From Glycomyces arizonensis DSM 44726 (GTDB taxonomy: Bacteria; Actinomycetota; Actinomycetes; Mycobacteriales; Micromonosporaceae): a stretch of DNA of 64,000 nt. The notes beneath the pieces are model-generated. The model did no database searches, had not been told where the DNA came from, and saw only the letters and a program-made list of their open reading frames with translations. The translations under genes were made by a program, and so were the position numbers. This document shows, piece after piece, positions 45,470 to 54,174 of this stretch (positions are counted from its first letter, which is position 1; every line of letters starts with the position of its first letter). Location: contig NZ_AXWO01000017.1 of assembly GCF_000482705.1 (NCBI RefSeq), positions 1 through 64,000 of the forward strand, in the 5' to 3' direction.

Positions 45470-46153
45470 TCAGGACTTGGCGCCGGAGGCCTCGGCTTCG
45501 AGCTTGTCGAGGGCCTTCGCGCCGAGGCCGGACTCGACGTGGCGGAGCATCGAGGCAGACGCGGCGTCCGCGTCGCCGGAGACGATGGACTCGAGCAGCT
45601 TCCGGTACTCGGCGTTCTTCCCGCCCCGCTCCTTCTTCGCGCTCCCTTCGGCCAGCGCCAGCCGCTGGTAGCGGTCGGCCTTGTTCGCCAGCGAGTCGAG
45701 CGCCTCGACGAGCAGCTCGTTGTGCGAGGCGCGGTAGACGGCGCCGTAGAAGCGGTGGTAGGCCTCCAGCTCGGCGAGGCCGGGGTCGCTCGGGAGCGCG
45801 TCGATGCCGTTGGCGGCCTCGCGCATCTCCTCGATGTCCTCGTCGGTGCGCCGCTCGGTCGCCAGCGACGCGGCGAGCGGGCAGAGCGAGCGGCGCATCT
45901 CGAGCAGGTCGCGCGCCTCCTCGGCGGTGAGCGCGGTGACCCGGGCGTCGCGGTGCGCGCCCAGCTGGACGAGGCCCTCGCCCTCAAGGCGGCGCAGGGC
46001 CTCCCGCAGCGGCGTGGTGCTCACGCCGATGTCGGACGCGACCACGGCCTGGTTGATGACTTCGCCGGGCGCCAGCACACCGGACACGATCATGTCCCGC
46101 AGGCGCAGATAGGCGAATTCGCTCTTAGTGGCGGTCGGTGCGACGCGCTCCAT
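45470..46153 (-). CDS. GntR-family regulator, FCD (FadR) subfamily
   Basis: 227 residues. Winged HTH at about 10-75 (LRLRDMIVSGVLAPGEVINQ...TPLREALRRLEGEGLVQL), then an FCD effector domain with the conserved Asp/His positions (about 80-205: EARDLLEMRRSL, YHRFYGAVYRASHNELL). FCD members bind carboxylic acids, often with a metal. Directly upstream lie three copies of TATAGSCTATA, strongly suggesting autoregulation. The gene at 46337 on the other strand is probably co-regulated. Confidence 0.92.
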   Translation of the reverse strand: MERVAPTATKSEFAYLRLRDMIVSGVLAPGEVINQAVVASDIGVSTTPLREALRRLEGEGLVQLGAHRDARVTALTAEEARDLLEMRRSLCPLAASLATERRTDEDIEEMREAANGIDALPSDPGLAELEAYHRFYGAVYRASHNELLVEALDSLANKADRYQRLALAEGSAKKERGGKNAEYRKLLESIVSGDADAASASMLRHVESGLGAKALDKLEAEASGAKS

Positions 46154-46176
46154 AATTCGGCCTCCTTAGATGAGGT

Positions 46177-46219
46177 TATAGGCTATACGGCCAATATAGC
46201 CTATAATTTATAGCCTATT
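46177..46219. promoter_or_regulatory. three-copy operator of the GntR regulator
   Basis: TATAGGCTATA (46177-46187), TATAGCCTATA (46195-46205) and TATAGCCTATT (46209-46219) are near-palindromic repeats of one motif, starts 18 and 14 nt apart, in the 180-bp space between the GntR gene and the divergent oxidoreductase gene. The block is very AT-rich in this genome and overlaps where both promoters should lie. Confidence 0.7.
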
Positions 46220-46336
46220 TTCGCGGGGGTATGGCAAACCCGGCCGAGCCGAGTCGTTCCCCTCTCGCGGGGGTATACCTCTCGGTCGACGTTCGCGGCG
46301 GGGCACCGTCCGCTGACCGATCAGAGGAGACGAGCA

Positions 46337-46963
46337 GTGCACATCACCGTTCTGGGGGCCACCGGCACCACTGGTCAGCAGGTCGTCGAACGGACACTGC
46401 GGTCCGGCCACCGCCTCACCGCCCTGCTCCGCGACCCGGCCCGGCTGCCCCAGCGCGATGACGACCGGGTGAGCCTCGTGGTCGGGGACGCCACCGACGC
46501 CGAAGACCTCAAGAACGCGATGACCGGCAGCCGGGCCGTGATCGCCACGCTCGGCGCCGGGCTCGACCTCAGGTCCGACCTCGCCAGCCGCGCCGCGAGG
46601 GCCGTCCTCCCCGCAGCCGAGGCCGCCGGAGTCGCCCGCGTGGTGTGGCTGTCCTCCCTGGGAGCCGGCTCCACGCTCCAGCACGTCGCGCTGCTGCCGA
46701 AGCTCGGCATCAAGCTGGCGATGCGGGGCCTGTTCGCGGACAAGGCCCTCGCCGACGAGCTCATCCGATCCAGTCGGCTCGACTGGACCATCGTGTACCC
46801 GCTGACCCTCACGAACGGCCCGCGCACCGGGAAGTGCACCGCGGTCCATACACCGAGGCGCCGAATCGGCTCGGGCGTCAGTCGGGCCGACGCCGCCGAG
46901 TTCATGCTCGGCCTCGCCGAGACCGGCCAGTGGTCCCGGCGGGCCGCGATCCTGAGCCGGTGA
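46337..46963 (+). CDS. NAD(P)-binding oxidoreductase (atypical SDR, NmrA/BVR-B-like)
   Basis: 208 residues. N-terminal Rossmann motif VLGATGTTGQQVV at residues 5-17, VVGDATDAEDL, VVWLSSLGAG and the YPLTLTNGPRTG segment are typical of the atypical SDRs that include biliverdin-reductase-B-like enzymes. No catalytic YxxxK, as usual in the group. GTG start with GAGGAG about 8 nt upstream. Divergent from the GntR regulator whose operators lie between them. Substrate unknown. Confidence 0.86.
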   Translation: MHITVLGATGTTGQQVVERTLRSGHRLTALLRDPARLPQRDDDRVSLVVGDATDAEDLKNAMTGSRAVIATLGAGLDLRSDLASRAARAVLPAAEAAGVARVVWLSSLGAGSTLQHVALLPKLGIKLAMRGLFADKALADELIRSSRLDWTIVYPLTLTNGPRTGKCTAVHTPRRRIGSGVSRADAAEFMLGLAETGQWSRRAAILSR

Positions 46964-47089
46964 GCGGGCCGAGAGCGCCGCACGATCCCGTCGGTACCCG
47001 CGCCCGCACGCACGCCCCAGTGATGCCGCCGGGCGGCGGCCCGGCCGGACCCTCGTCGGGCTCCGGCCGGGCCGCGTTCCGGGGAGCCC

Positions 47090-47932
47090 CTACGACCTGA
47101 CCCGCAGGATCCGGGGGCGGAACAGGGCGACGGCGTTGTAGACGACGCCGAGCATCTGGTCCACCGTCGCGCCTCTCGGATACTTGATGTTCAACTGGGC
47201 GTTGATGGTCACGGTGACGTTGTCGAGCAGCTCCAGCTCGTTCTCCGTGAGGTAGTTCTTCGCGATCCGCGCCGAGGCGGCCGTGAACGACCCGTCGCGC
47301 TTCCTGTCGCCGTCCAGCTGCTCGCGGCTCTCCCGGATGACGGCCGCGGTCATCCCGAACAGGCCGGCGTAGAGCGTGTTCTGGATCAGCCGGTAGTCCT
47401 CCGAGACGGCCCCGCCCATCTTCATCGAGTGCAGCACGCCCTGGTAGTCGGCCCGCTCCTGGAACCGCGTGAACCGCGCCGTCTCCAGGCGCCGGTCGAC
47501 GGCCGCGGACTCCTCGGCCGACAGCAGGAACCGCCGCACCTGCGCGGCCACGGGCGAGTCGGGCAGCAGCTGCCCGGCGGCGAGCACGGCCCCGCGCGAC
47601 CACACCACCAGCTGCGAGGAGCGGAGGTCGTGCGCGGACAGGCCGTCCGCGCACCGCTCCTTGAACGCCCGCAGCCGCTCGCCGCGGAGCTCGGCGAGCC
47701 CCGCCGCCCGCAGCTCCCTGCGGTGCTGCCGCATGAGGTGCCTGACGTCCTCCACCGGCACCTCGTAGAACGCCGCCACCTGCTCGGTGGGGACGTGGAC
47801 GTCGTCGGACAGGAACACCAGCGCCCCGACCTTCTCGGCGGCGTCGGCGCGGCCGCCCGGGAGCCCGCCCCGCGCCGCCGTCCGGCGGACCGGCTCTGCG
47901 GACACCGGCGCGCGTGAGTCGATCTGAATCAT
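47090..47932 (-). CDS. hypothetical protein, anti-repressor/RhuM-like
   Basis: 280 residues, soluble. The N-terminal third has VFLSDDVHVPTEQVAAFYEVPVEDVRHLMRQHRREL, which looks like the ORF6N/RhuM-type DNA-binding module where a growth signal is compared with an HTH-like loop. The C-terminal part (DYRLIQNTLYAGLFGMTAAVIRESREQL...LTENELELLDNVTVTINAQLN) recalls RhuM proteins. No toxin catalytic motif is visible. Divergent from a decayed SARP gene. The start could also be the GTG 6 nt upstream, next to GAGGAG. A phage-derived regulator is my guess only. Confidence 0.6.
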   Translation of the reverse strand: MIQIDSRAPVSAEPVRRTAARGGLPGGRADAAEKVGALVFLSDDVHVPTEQVAAFYEVPVEDVRHLMRQHRRELRAAGLAELRGERLRAFKERCADGLSAHDLRSSQLVVWSRGAVLAAGQLLPDSPVAAQVRRFLLSAEESAAVDRRLETARFTRFQERADYQGVLHSMKMGGAVSEDYRLIQNTLYAGLFGMTAAVIRESREQLDGDRKRDGSFTAASARIAKNYLTENELELLDNVTVTINAQLNIKYPRGATVDQMLGVVYNAVALFRPRILRVRS

Positions 47933-48052
47933 GTGCACGCAACTCCTCTTCCCCTGGAGTACACCCTCACCATCAATTTTAGTCCGTATGTACGACAAAT
48001 TGCCAGTTTGCGGCCCTCGTCCTCCGGGGTTTTCCATGTCGCCGCGGGGGCC

Positions 48053-48385
48053 GTGCACTTCGGAATCCTCGGCCCGCTGGCCGTGCGGAACGACCGCGAC
48101 GAGCCGGTCCCGATTCCCGGACGCAAGGTCCGGGCGCTCCTGGCCGACCTGCTCGTCCACGAGGGCCGCGCGGTGTCCGCCGACCGCCTCGTCGACGACC
48201 TGTGGGGCGAGTCGGCGCCCGCCGACCCCGCCGCGGCGCTCCACGTCCGCGTCTCCCAGCGGCGCCGCGCTCTGGCCGCCGCGAACCCAGGACACGTCCT
48301 GAGAGGCGCCGCGGAGACGTTGGACGCACTGCGGGTTCGGCGCCCTCCTCGGCGAGGCCCGGACGGCCGAGGAGGGCGGGCCTGA
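48053..48385 (+). pseudogene. truncated and frameshifted SARP/AfsR-type regulator
   Basis: From GTG 48053 the frame gives VHFGILGPLAVRNDRD...GRKVRALLADLLVHEGRAVSADRLVDDLWGE, the OmpR-like HTH of Streptomyces antibiotic regulatory proteins. After PGHVL (about 48300) the frame changes to non-homologous sequence. The expected start of the BTAD domain (FGALLGEARTAEE) is readable in another frame at about 48333-48372. Nothing further of the protein (normally 250-1000 residues) remains. So it is a dead remnant with at least one frameshift and loss of most of the gene. Confidence 0.72.
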
Positions 48386-48673
48386 CGGTGGTGCTCGGTC
48401 TGCGGTGCGCCGACCGGGCCGACCGCGATCGAGAGGCTCAAGGTTCGCGAGTGGGTGTGCGGGCGCGGCGGGCGTCATGACCGGGAGGCGAACGCTGAGA
48501 TCGACATCGGGCGCGAAGGCCGTCGCCCTGTGGCCGAGGGACTGCCGGACACGTCAAACGCCCGCGGACCGCCGGCAGACGGCGCAGCGGGATGAAACAG
48601 GAACCCACCCGTGGCGGTGCCGTGCCGAACGGTGCCGCAGCCGGGAGTCTCCCCCTTCAACGCGGAGAGGAGG
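48386..48673. other. non-coding stretch after the SARP remnant
   Basis: About 290 bp without a frame of convincing coding character and without clear hairpins or repeats. It may be further decayed SARP sequence. It ends at the stop codon of the sirtuin gene. Confidence 0.5.
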
Positions 48674-49447
48674 TCAAGACCGCCTTGCCGCCGCCGTCAG
48701 GCGGGGGAGGACCTCGCCGATCGGCTCGCGCACCACCGCGTGGGCGTACTCGTCGTACGGCGTGGGCTCGGCGTTCACGACGACCAGCCGCGCCCCGGCG
48801 TCGAGCGCGCAGTCGCACAGCCCGGCCGCGGGGTGGACGGTCAGGGAGGTGCCTATCGCGATGAACAGGTCGCACCCGGTGCTCGCATCGACTGCCGCGG
48901 CGACCACGTCCCGGTCCAGCTGCTGGCCGAACGAGACCGTGGCCGACTTGAGGATCCCGCCGCAGCGCAGGCACGGCGGATCGTCCTCGCCCGCCTCGAT
49001 CCTCGGCAGCACCTCCGGCATGGGGGTGCGCTCGCCGCAGTCCAGGCACGCCGCCCATCGGGCGGTGCCGTGGAGCTCGACGACCCGCTCGGGCGACGAG
49101 CCGGCCGCCTGGTGGAGGCCGTCGATGTTCTGGGTGAGGATCGCCTCCAGCCGCCCGTCCGCTTCGAGGTCGACCAGGGCCCGGTGGGCGTCGTTGGGCT
49201 CGGCCGCCCAGACGGGGTTCGCCAGCCGGGCCCGCCACGCCTGGCGCCGCACGTCGGGGTCGGCCAGGTAGTTCTCGATCGTGAACAGGTGCTGCGCGGC
49301 GGGGTTCTTCGTCCAGAGGCCCTGCGGGCCGCGGAAGTCGGGGATGCCGGAGTCGGTGGAGATCCCGGCGCCGGTCAGCACGGTGACCGACTCGGCCTCC
49401 GCGAGTCGGCGCGCGGCCGCCGCTTCGGGGGTCAGTGGCGCGGTCAC
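48674..49447 (-). CDS. NAD-dependent protein deacylase, sirtuin family
   Basis: 257 residues, full catalytic domain: VLTGAGISTDSGIPDFRGPQGLW (NAD-binding GAG and substrate loop), TQNIDGLH, the catalytic His in VELHGT, four zinc cysteines as CLDCGERT and CLRCGG, and AIGTSLTVHPAAGL. It removes acetyl or other acyl groups from protein lysines, for example acetyl-CoA synthetases, which fits the many acyl-CoA genes downstream. GTG start with a leaderless-type promoter (minus-strand TACCGT at 49459-49454, 6 nt before the start). Confidence 0.94.
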   Translation of the reverse strand: MTAPLTPEAAAARRLAEAESVTVLTGAGISTDSGIPDFRGPQGLWTKNPAAQHLFTIENYLADPDVRRQAWRARLANPVWAAEPNDAHRALVDLEADGRLEAILTQNIDGLHQAAGSSPERVVELHGTARWAACLDCGERTPMPEVLPRIEAGEDDPPCLRCGGILKSATVSFGQQLDRDVVAAAVDASTGCDLFIAIGTSLTVHPAAGLCDCALDAGARLVVVNAEPTPYDEYAHAVVREPIGEVLPRLTAAARRS

Positions 49448-49500
49448 CCCACGACGGTACCGCCTCGGTCGGGCGGGGCCCGTGATAAGGTCTCCCACAA

Positions 49501-49514
49501 ACCGACCAGACGGT
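49501..49514. promoter_or_regulatory. TetR-type operator copy 1 (before the SDR-TetR operon)
   Basis: ACCGACCAGACGGT lies 12 nt before the SDR start. It is an imperfect inverted repeat closely matching the sites at 52627-52644 and 61895-61912. The TetR gene two positions downstream is the likely binder, which would make this an autoregulatory site. Confidence 0.6.
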
Positions 49515-49526
49515 ACGGAGGCGTGG

Positions 49527-50267
49527 ATGCAGCGATTCGAGGGCAGGACCGCCCTGATCACCGGAGCGAGCCGCGGTATCGGCCTCGCGATCGCCCGTCG
49601 CCTGGTGTCCGAGGGCGCCTCGGTGGTCATCACCGGGCGCGACGAGGACGCCCTGGAGGCCGCCGTGGCGGACCTCGGGAAGGAGCGCGCCTCCGGCGTC
49701 CCCGGGCGGGTCGACGACGCCGAGCACCGCACTGCGGCGATCGGCCACGCCGCCGAGCGCTTCGGCGGGCTCGACCACCTCGTCAACAACGCGGGGATCA
49801 ACCCCGCCTGGGGCCCGCTGACCGAGCTGGACGCGAACGCCGCCCGCAAGATCTTCGAGGTCAACGTCCTCGCGGCACTGGAGTGGACGCGAGCGTCCCT
49901 CGCCATCGGCGCACTGCGGTCGGTGGTGAACATGTCCTCGATCGCGGGCACCGCCGCCAGCGACAACATCGGCTTCTACGGCGTCTCCAAGGCCGCGCTC
50001 ATCAACCTGACCGCCCAGCTCGCCGAGGAGCTCGCGCCCGCCGTCCGCGTCAACGCCCTCGCGCCCGCCGTCGTGAAGACCAGATTCTCCAGCGCGCTCT
50101 ACGAGGGCCGCGAGGAAGGCGTCGCCCGCGCCTACCCCCTGGCCCGCCTCGGCGTCCCCGACGACGTCGCGGGCCCGGCCGCCTTCCTCCTCTCCGACGA
50201 CGCCGCATGGGTCACCGGCCAGACCCTCAGGATCGACGGCGGCGCCGGCATCCGGCCGGTGGGGTGA
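49527..50267 (+). CDS. short-chain dehydrogenase (FabG-like)
   Basis: 246 residues, classical SDR: ALITGASRGIGLAIA, NNAGIN, catalytic Ser in NMSSIAGTAASDNIGF and YGVSK, C-terminal GQTLRIDGGAG. A 3-hydroxyacyl-CoA or alcohol dehydrogenase role fits the acyl-CoA catabolic genes that follow. ACGGAGG site 6 nt upstream. First gene of the operon with the TetR regulator, the quinone oxidoreductase and another SDR, starting behind an operator copy. Confidence 0.9.
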   Translation: MQRFEGRTALITGASRGIGLAIARRLVSEGASVVITGRDEDALEAAVADLGKERASGVPGRVDDAEHRTAAIGHAAERFGGLDHLVNNAGINPAWGPLTELDANAARKIFEVNVLAALEWTRASLAIGALRSVVNMSSIAGTAASDNIGFYGVSKAALINLTAQLAEELAPAVRVNALAPAVVKTRFSSALYEGREEGVARAYPLARLGVPDDVAGPAAFLLSDDAAWVTGQTLRIDGGAGIRPVG

Positions 50268-50279
50268 AGGATGGGAGCC

Positions 50280-50864
50280 ATGAAGACCACGAACGTCGCC
50301 GATGAAGTGCTCCGCGCCGCCCTGGAGCTGTTCGCCGCCCAGGGCTACGCCAACACCAGTGTGCAGCAGATCGTCAAGGCCGCGGGTGTCACCAAGGGCG
50401 CCATGTACCACTACTTCACGTCCAAGGACGACCTGCTCTTCGCGATCTACGAGCGCATGCTGTCCCTCCAGAAGCGGCGGCTCGACGAGATCATCGCGAC
50501 CGGCGGCGCCGCCGAGGACGTGCTGCGCGCCGTGTGCGAGGACGTGGTCATCACGTCCATCGAGTTCCTCCCCGAGGGCACCGTCTTCTTCCGAAGCCAG
50601 CACATGCTCACCCCCGAACGGCAGCAGGAGGTGAAGCGGCGCCGCCGCGAGTACCACGACGAGTTCGCCGCGCTCATCACCCGCGGCCAGGCCGAGGGCT
50701 CGCTCAGGGACGACATCCCCGTCTCGGTCCTCATCGCGCACTTCTTCTCCGACGTGCACTACCTCTCGCACTGGTACTCGCCCGACGGCCCCGAGGACGA
50801 GACCGAGGTCGCCCACCAGCTCACCGAGCTGTTCCTGCGCGGCATCAGGAGGACCGATGACTGA
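50280..50864 (+). CDS. TetR-family regulator of the acyl-CoA/Liv regulon
   Basis: 194 residues. HTH at about 5-52 (VADEVLRAALELFAAQGYANTSVQQIVKAAGVTKGAMYHYFTSKDDLL), then an effector domain of the type found in fatty-acid and acyl-CoA-responsive regulators (conserved FFRSQHMLTPERQQEV). Three copies of one palindromic site in this window lie before catabolic genes. Overlaps the next gene by 8 bp. ATG 50271 and 50280 are both possible; GAAGG spacing favours 50280. Confidence 0.9.
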   Translation: MKTTNVADEVLRAALELFAAQGYANTSVQQIVKAAGVTKGAMYHYFTSKDDLLFAIYERMLSLQKRRLDEIIATGGAAEDVLRAVCEDVVITSIEFLPEGTVFFRSQHMLTPERQQEVKRRRREYHDEFAALITRGQAEGSLRDDIPVSVLIAHFFSDVHYLSHWYSPDGPEDETEVAHQLTELFLRGIRRTDD

Positions 50865-51840
50865 GGCGATGCGGGCCTGGCAGGTGACCGCGCACGGCGA
50901 GCCCGAGCGCGTCATGGCGCTGCGGGAGACCGACGTGCCCGCCGCTGGTCCCGGCGAGGTCCTCGTGCGGGTCCGTGCCGTGGCCGTGAACTTCCCCGAC
51001 GTGCTCCTGGCGCGCGGCCAGTACCAGGAGCGGCCCGAACTGCCGTTCACGCCCGGGATCGAGCTGTGCGGCGACGTCGCCGCGCTCGGCGAGGGCGTCA
51101 CCGGCCTGGCCGTGGGGCAGCGCGTCGTCGGCTCGAAGATCGGCGTGATGGCCGAGTACGCGGCGTTGCCCGCCCAGGCCGTCCGCCCCGCGCCGGACTC
51201 CCTCGACGACGCGGCCGCCGCCGCGCTCACCATCGCCTACCAGACGGCCTGGTTCGGCCTGCACCGCCGCGCCGCGATCCGGCCGGGGGAGACGCTGCTC
51301 GTGCACGCCGCCGCGGGCGGCGTCGGCACGGCGGCCTGCCAGCTCGGCGCCGCCGCCGGAGCCGAGGTGATCGGCGTGGTCGGCGGCGAGGCCAAGGCCG
51401 ACGTGGCGCGGGCGGCGGGCGCCGAGGAGGTCCTGCTGCGCGGCGACGACTGGATCGCGGCGGTCAAGGAGGCCCACGGCGGCGCCGACGTCGTCTTCGA
51501 CCCCGTCGGCGGTGCGGCGTTCGAGGGATCGGCGCGCTGCGTCGCGTTCGAGGGCCGCATCGTCGTGGTCGGGTTCGCGAGCGGCGAGCTGCCCGCGGTC
51601 CGCGCGAACCACGCCCTGGTGAAGAACTACAGCGTGCTCGGCCTGCACTGGGCCCTGTACCAGCGGCGGCGCCCCGACCTCGTCGAACGCGCGCACGATG
51701 AGCTGGTGCGGCTGGCCGGTGAGGGCGCCGTCCGCCCCGTGGTGGGCGGGACCGTGCCGTTCGAGGAGGCGTCGGCGGCGGTCCAGGACCTCGCGGGCGG
51801 CGCGACGACCGGGCGGCTCGTGGTGCGGGTCGCGGAGTGA
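50857..51840 (+). CDS. zinc-less NADPH:quinone oxidoreductase (MDR superfamily)
   Basis: 327 residues. GroES-like N-terminal domain without zinc cysteines, NFPDVLLARGQYQERPELPFTPGIELCG, then the Rossmann domain with LLVHAAAGGVGTAACQLGAAAGAEVI. Matches QOR-type or crotonyl-CoA-reductase-like enzymes found next to acyl-CoA degradation genes. Its role may be reduction of an unsaturated intermediate. Starts 8 bp inside the TetR gene. Confidence 0.9.
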   Translation: MTEAMRAWQVTAHGEPERVMALRETDVPAAGPGEVLVRVRAVAVNFPDVLLARGQYQERPELPFTPGIELCGDVAALGEGVTGLAVGQRVVGSKIGVMAEYAALPAQAVRPAPDSLDDAAAAALTIAYQTAWFGLHRRAAIRPGETLLVHAAAGGVGTAACQLGAAAGAEVIGVVGGEAKADVARAAGAEEVLLRGDDWIAAVKEAHGGADVVFDPVGGAAFEGSARCVAFEGRIVVVGFASGELPAVRANHALVKNYSVLGLHWALYQRRRPDLVERAHDELVRLAGEGAVRPVVGGTVPFEEASAAVQDLAGGATTGRLVVRVAE

Positions 51841-51850
51841 GGGAGCGGCA

Positions 51851-52585
51851 GTGGGGGACTTGAGCGGACGCGTCGCGATCGTCACCGGCGCCTCGCGCGG
51901 CATCGGCGCGGCCTGTGCGCGGGCGCTGCATGGCGCCGGGGCGCGCGTCGTCATCGCCGACGTCCTCGCCGGGGAGGGGAAGGCGCTGGCAGCCGAGCTG
52001 GGGGACGGTGCCCGCTTCACCGAGCTCGACGTCACCGACGAGGCGGCCTGGGCGCGCGTCGTCCGCGAGACGCTGGAGTCGTTCGGCGTCGTCGAGGTGC
52101 TGGTGAACAACGCCGGGATCGCGAACGCCGCGCCGATCGAGCACTTCTCGCTGGAGAAGTGGCACGCGGTGATCGGCGTGAACCTCACCGGCACGTTCCT
52201 CGGCTGCCGGGCCGTCGTCCCCGCCATGAAGGCCGCCGGGCGCGGCTCGATCGTCAACATCTCCTCTGTGGAGGGACTGCGCGGGAGCGTCCACCTCCAC
52301 GGCTACACCGCATCGAAGTTCGCGGTGCGCGGGCTCACCAAGTCCCTCGCCGTCGAGCTCGGCCCCGCGGGAATCCGCGTGAACTCGGTCCACCCCGGCT
52401 TCATCGCCACCGACATGACTGTGCGGATCGACCCCGACTCGCTCGTCATCCCGCTGTCCCGCCCGGGGGCACCGGGCGACCTCACCGGTGCGGTCCTGTT
52501 CCTCGCGGGCGAGGACTCGGCGTACCTCACCGGCGCCGAGATCGTGGTCGACGGCGGCATGACGGCGGGCATCCCGCACCGCTGA
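51851..52585 (+). CDS. short-chain dehydrogenase (3-alpha-hydroxysteroid/3-hydroxyacyl type)
   Basis: 244 residues: VAIVTGASRGIGAACARAL, NNAGIANAAPIEHF, Ser region NISSVEGLRGS and YTASK. The opening GDLSGRVAIVTG and the ATDMT-x-R segment are those of 3-alpha/20-beta-hydroxysteroid dehydrogenase-like SDRs, but a 3-hydroxyacyl-CoA substrate is equally possible here. GTG start 10 nt behind the quinone oxidoreductase, last of the operon. Confidence 0.88.
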   Translation: MGDLSGRVAIVTGASRGIGAACARALHGAGARVVIADVLAGEGKALAAELGDGARFTELDVTDEAAWARVVRETLESFGVVEVLVNNAGIANAAPIEHFSLEKWHAVIGVNLTGTFLGCRAVVPAMKAAGRGSIVNISSVEGLRGSVHLHGYTASKFAVRGLTKSLAVELGPAGIRVNSVHPGFIATDMTVRIDPDSLVIPLSRPGAPGDLTGAVLFLAGEDSAYLTGAEIVVDGGMTAGIPHR

Positions 52586-52626
52586 GCCGTGATCTTCCAT
52601 CGAGGCGAATCCCCTGGCTCCGCAAC

Positions 52627-52656
52627 ATACCGTCCGGTCGGTATTTCATGTAGAGT
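52627..52656 (+). promoter_or_regulatory. promoter and TetR-type operator copy 2 before the Liv operon
   Basis: ATACCGTCCGGTCGGTAT (52627-52644) is an almost perfect palindrome covering the -35 region, followed after 6 nt by the -10 hexamer TAGAGT (52651-52656). Transcription would start near 52663, about 48 nt before livG. Repressor binding would exclude RNA polymerase. Confidence 0.72.
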
Positions 52657-52710
52657 GGCAGCACACCCCGCCGAACACACCAACCAGTCGAACCCCACGA
52701 AGAGGCGCCG

Positions 52711-53451
52711 ATGACGACCACGACCCCTCCACCGCCACGACTCGAGGTATGCGGCATCGAGGTGGCCTTCGGCGGCCTCAAGGCCCTCGACGGCGTCTCG
52801 TTCACCGTCGGCGACGGCGAGACCGTCGCCCTCATCGGACCGAACGGCGCGGGCAAGACCACCGTCTTCAACGCCGTGTGCGGCCTCGTGCGGCCCCGGA
52901 AGGGGCACGTGCGGCTCGCGGGCCGCCCCGCTCCCTCCAAAGCCACCGGACTCCTCGCAGCGGGCGTCTCCCGCACCCTCCAGGGGCTCGGGCTCTTCGA
53001 CCGGATGACCGTGCTCGAGAACGTCCTGGTGCCGCTGTCGAGTCTCCCGGGCCCCGCCACCCGCAAGGCGTCCAAGGCCCGCGCCGCGCTCGCCGACCTC
53101 GGCCTCGCGGCGGACGCGGACCGCCCCGCCGGGACCCTCCCGTACCCCGAGCGCAAACGCCTCGCCCTCGCCCGAGCCCTCGTCACCGGCCCCGGACTCC
53201 TCCTGCTCGACGAGCCCGCGGGCGGCCTCGGCGAGGCCGACATCGCCGATCTCGCCCACACCGTCCGCGCCACGGCCGACGCCGGGTGTGCCGTCCTGCT
53301 CGTGGAGCACCACGTCGACTTCGTCATGGACGTCGCCGACCGCGTCGTCGTCCTCGACTTCGGCAGGGTCATCGCCTCCGGCACCCCCGGCGAGGTCCGA
53401 GCCGACCCGGCCGTCGAAGAGGCCTACCTCGGTCTGGAGGCGGCCTCGTGA
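52711..53451 (+). CDS. livG: branched-chain amino acid-type ABC transporter ATPase (LivG)
   Basis: 246 residues. Walker A LIGPNGAGKTTVFN, Q-loop region TLQGLGLF, degenerate signature LPYPERKRLALARAL, which is usual for LivG, Walker B GLLLLDEPAGGL and the LVEHHVDFVMDVADRV end. One of two ATPases of a complete Liv-type importer. Together with acyl-CoA genes and a TetR regulator, the substrate may be a carboxylic acid or acyl compound instead of an amino acid. Confidence 0.94.
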   Translation: MTTTTPPPPRLEVCGIEVAFGGLKALDGVSFTVGDGETVALIGPNGAGKTTVFNAVCGLVRPRKGHVRLAGRPAPSKATGLLAAGVSRTLQGLGLFDRMTVLENVLVPLSSLPGPATRKASKARAALADLGLAADADRPAGTLPYPERKRLALARALVTGPGLLLLDEPAGGLGEADIADLAHTVRATADAGCAVLLVEHHVDFVMDVADRVVVLDFGRVIASGTPGEVRADPAVEEAYLGLEAAS

Positions 53452-54164
53452 GCACCCTGGCGTTCTGCGACCTGACCGTCGGCTACGGCGACGGCGCCCC
53501 CGTGCTCGACGGCCTGAGCCTCGAAGTGCCCGACGGCGCCGTCGTGGCCCTCCTGGGGGCCAACGGCGCCGGGAAGACCACGCTCCTGCGCGCCGTCTGC
53601 GGCCTCGTGCCCGCCCGCGGCGGCCGCGTCCTCCTCGGCGGGCAAGACCTCACCGGACTGTCCACCGAAGACCGCGTCAGGCGCGGCCTCGCGCTCGTCC
53701 CCGAAGGGCGCAGCGTCGTCGCCGAGCTCACCGTCGAGGAGAACCTCCGCCTCGGCGCCCTGTGGCGCCACCGCGGCCCCGCCCGCACCCGCGCCGTCGC
53801 GGCCGCCTACGAGCTGTTCGAACCGCTCGCCCGCAGGCGCGCCTCGGCCGGGCACACCCTCTCGGGCGGCGAGCGCCAGATGCTCGCACTCGCCCGCGCG
53901 CTCGTCGCCGACCCCGCGGTGCTGCTGCTCGACGAGCCCTCGCTCGGGCTCGCCCCGATCGTCGTGGCCCACCTCCTCGGCGTCCTGCGCGACACCGCCG
54001 AACGCACCGGTCTGACCGTGCTCCTCGCCGAGCAGAACGTCACCGGCGCCCTGTCCGTCGCCGACCGCGGCGTGGTCCTGTCCCTCGGCGAGGCCGTCGC
54101 CGACCGCCCGGCCGCCGAACTCGCCGCCGACCCCGCCCTCCGGCACGCCTACCTCGGATTCTGA
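53448..54164 (+). CDS. livF: branched-chain amino acid-type ABC transporter ATPase (LivF)
   Basis: 238 residues: Walker A LLGANGAGKTTLLRAV, signature HTLSGGERQML, Walker B VLLLDEPSLGLAPI, LAEQNV H-loop variant. GTG start overlapping the livG stop by 4 bp. Second ATPase of the importer. Confidence 0.94.
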   Translation: MSTLAFCDLTVGYGDGAPVLDGLSLEVPDGAVVALLGANGAGKTTLLRAVCGLVPARGGRVLLGGQDLTGLSTEDRVRRGLALVPEGRSVVAELTVEENLRLGALWRHRGPARTRAVAAAYELFEPLARRRASAGHTLSGGERQMLALARALVADPAVLLLDEPSLGLAPIVVAHLLGVLRDTAERTGLTVLLAEQNVTGALSVADRGVVLSLGEAVADRPAAELAADPALRHAYLGF

Positions 54165-54174
54165 AAGGAGCCCA

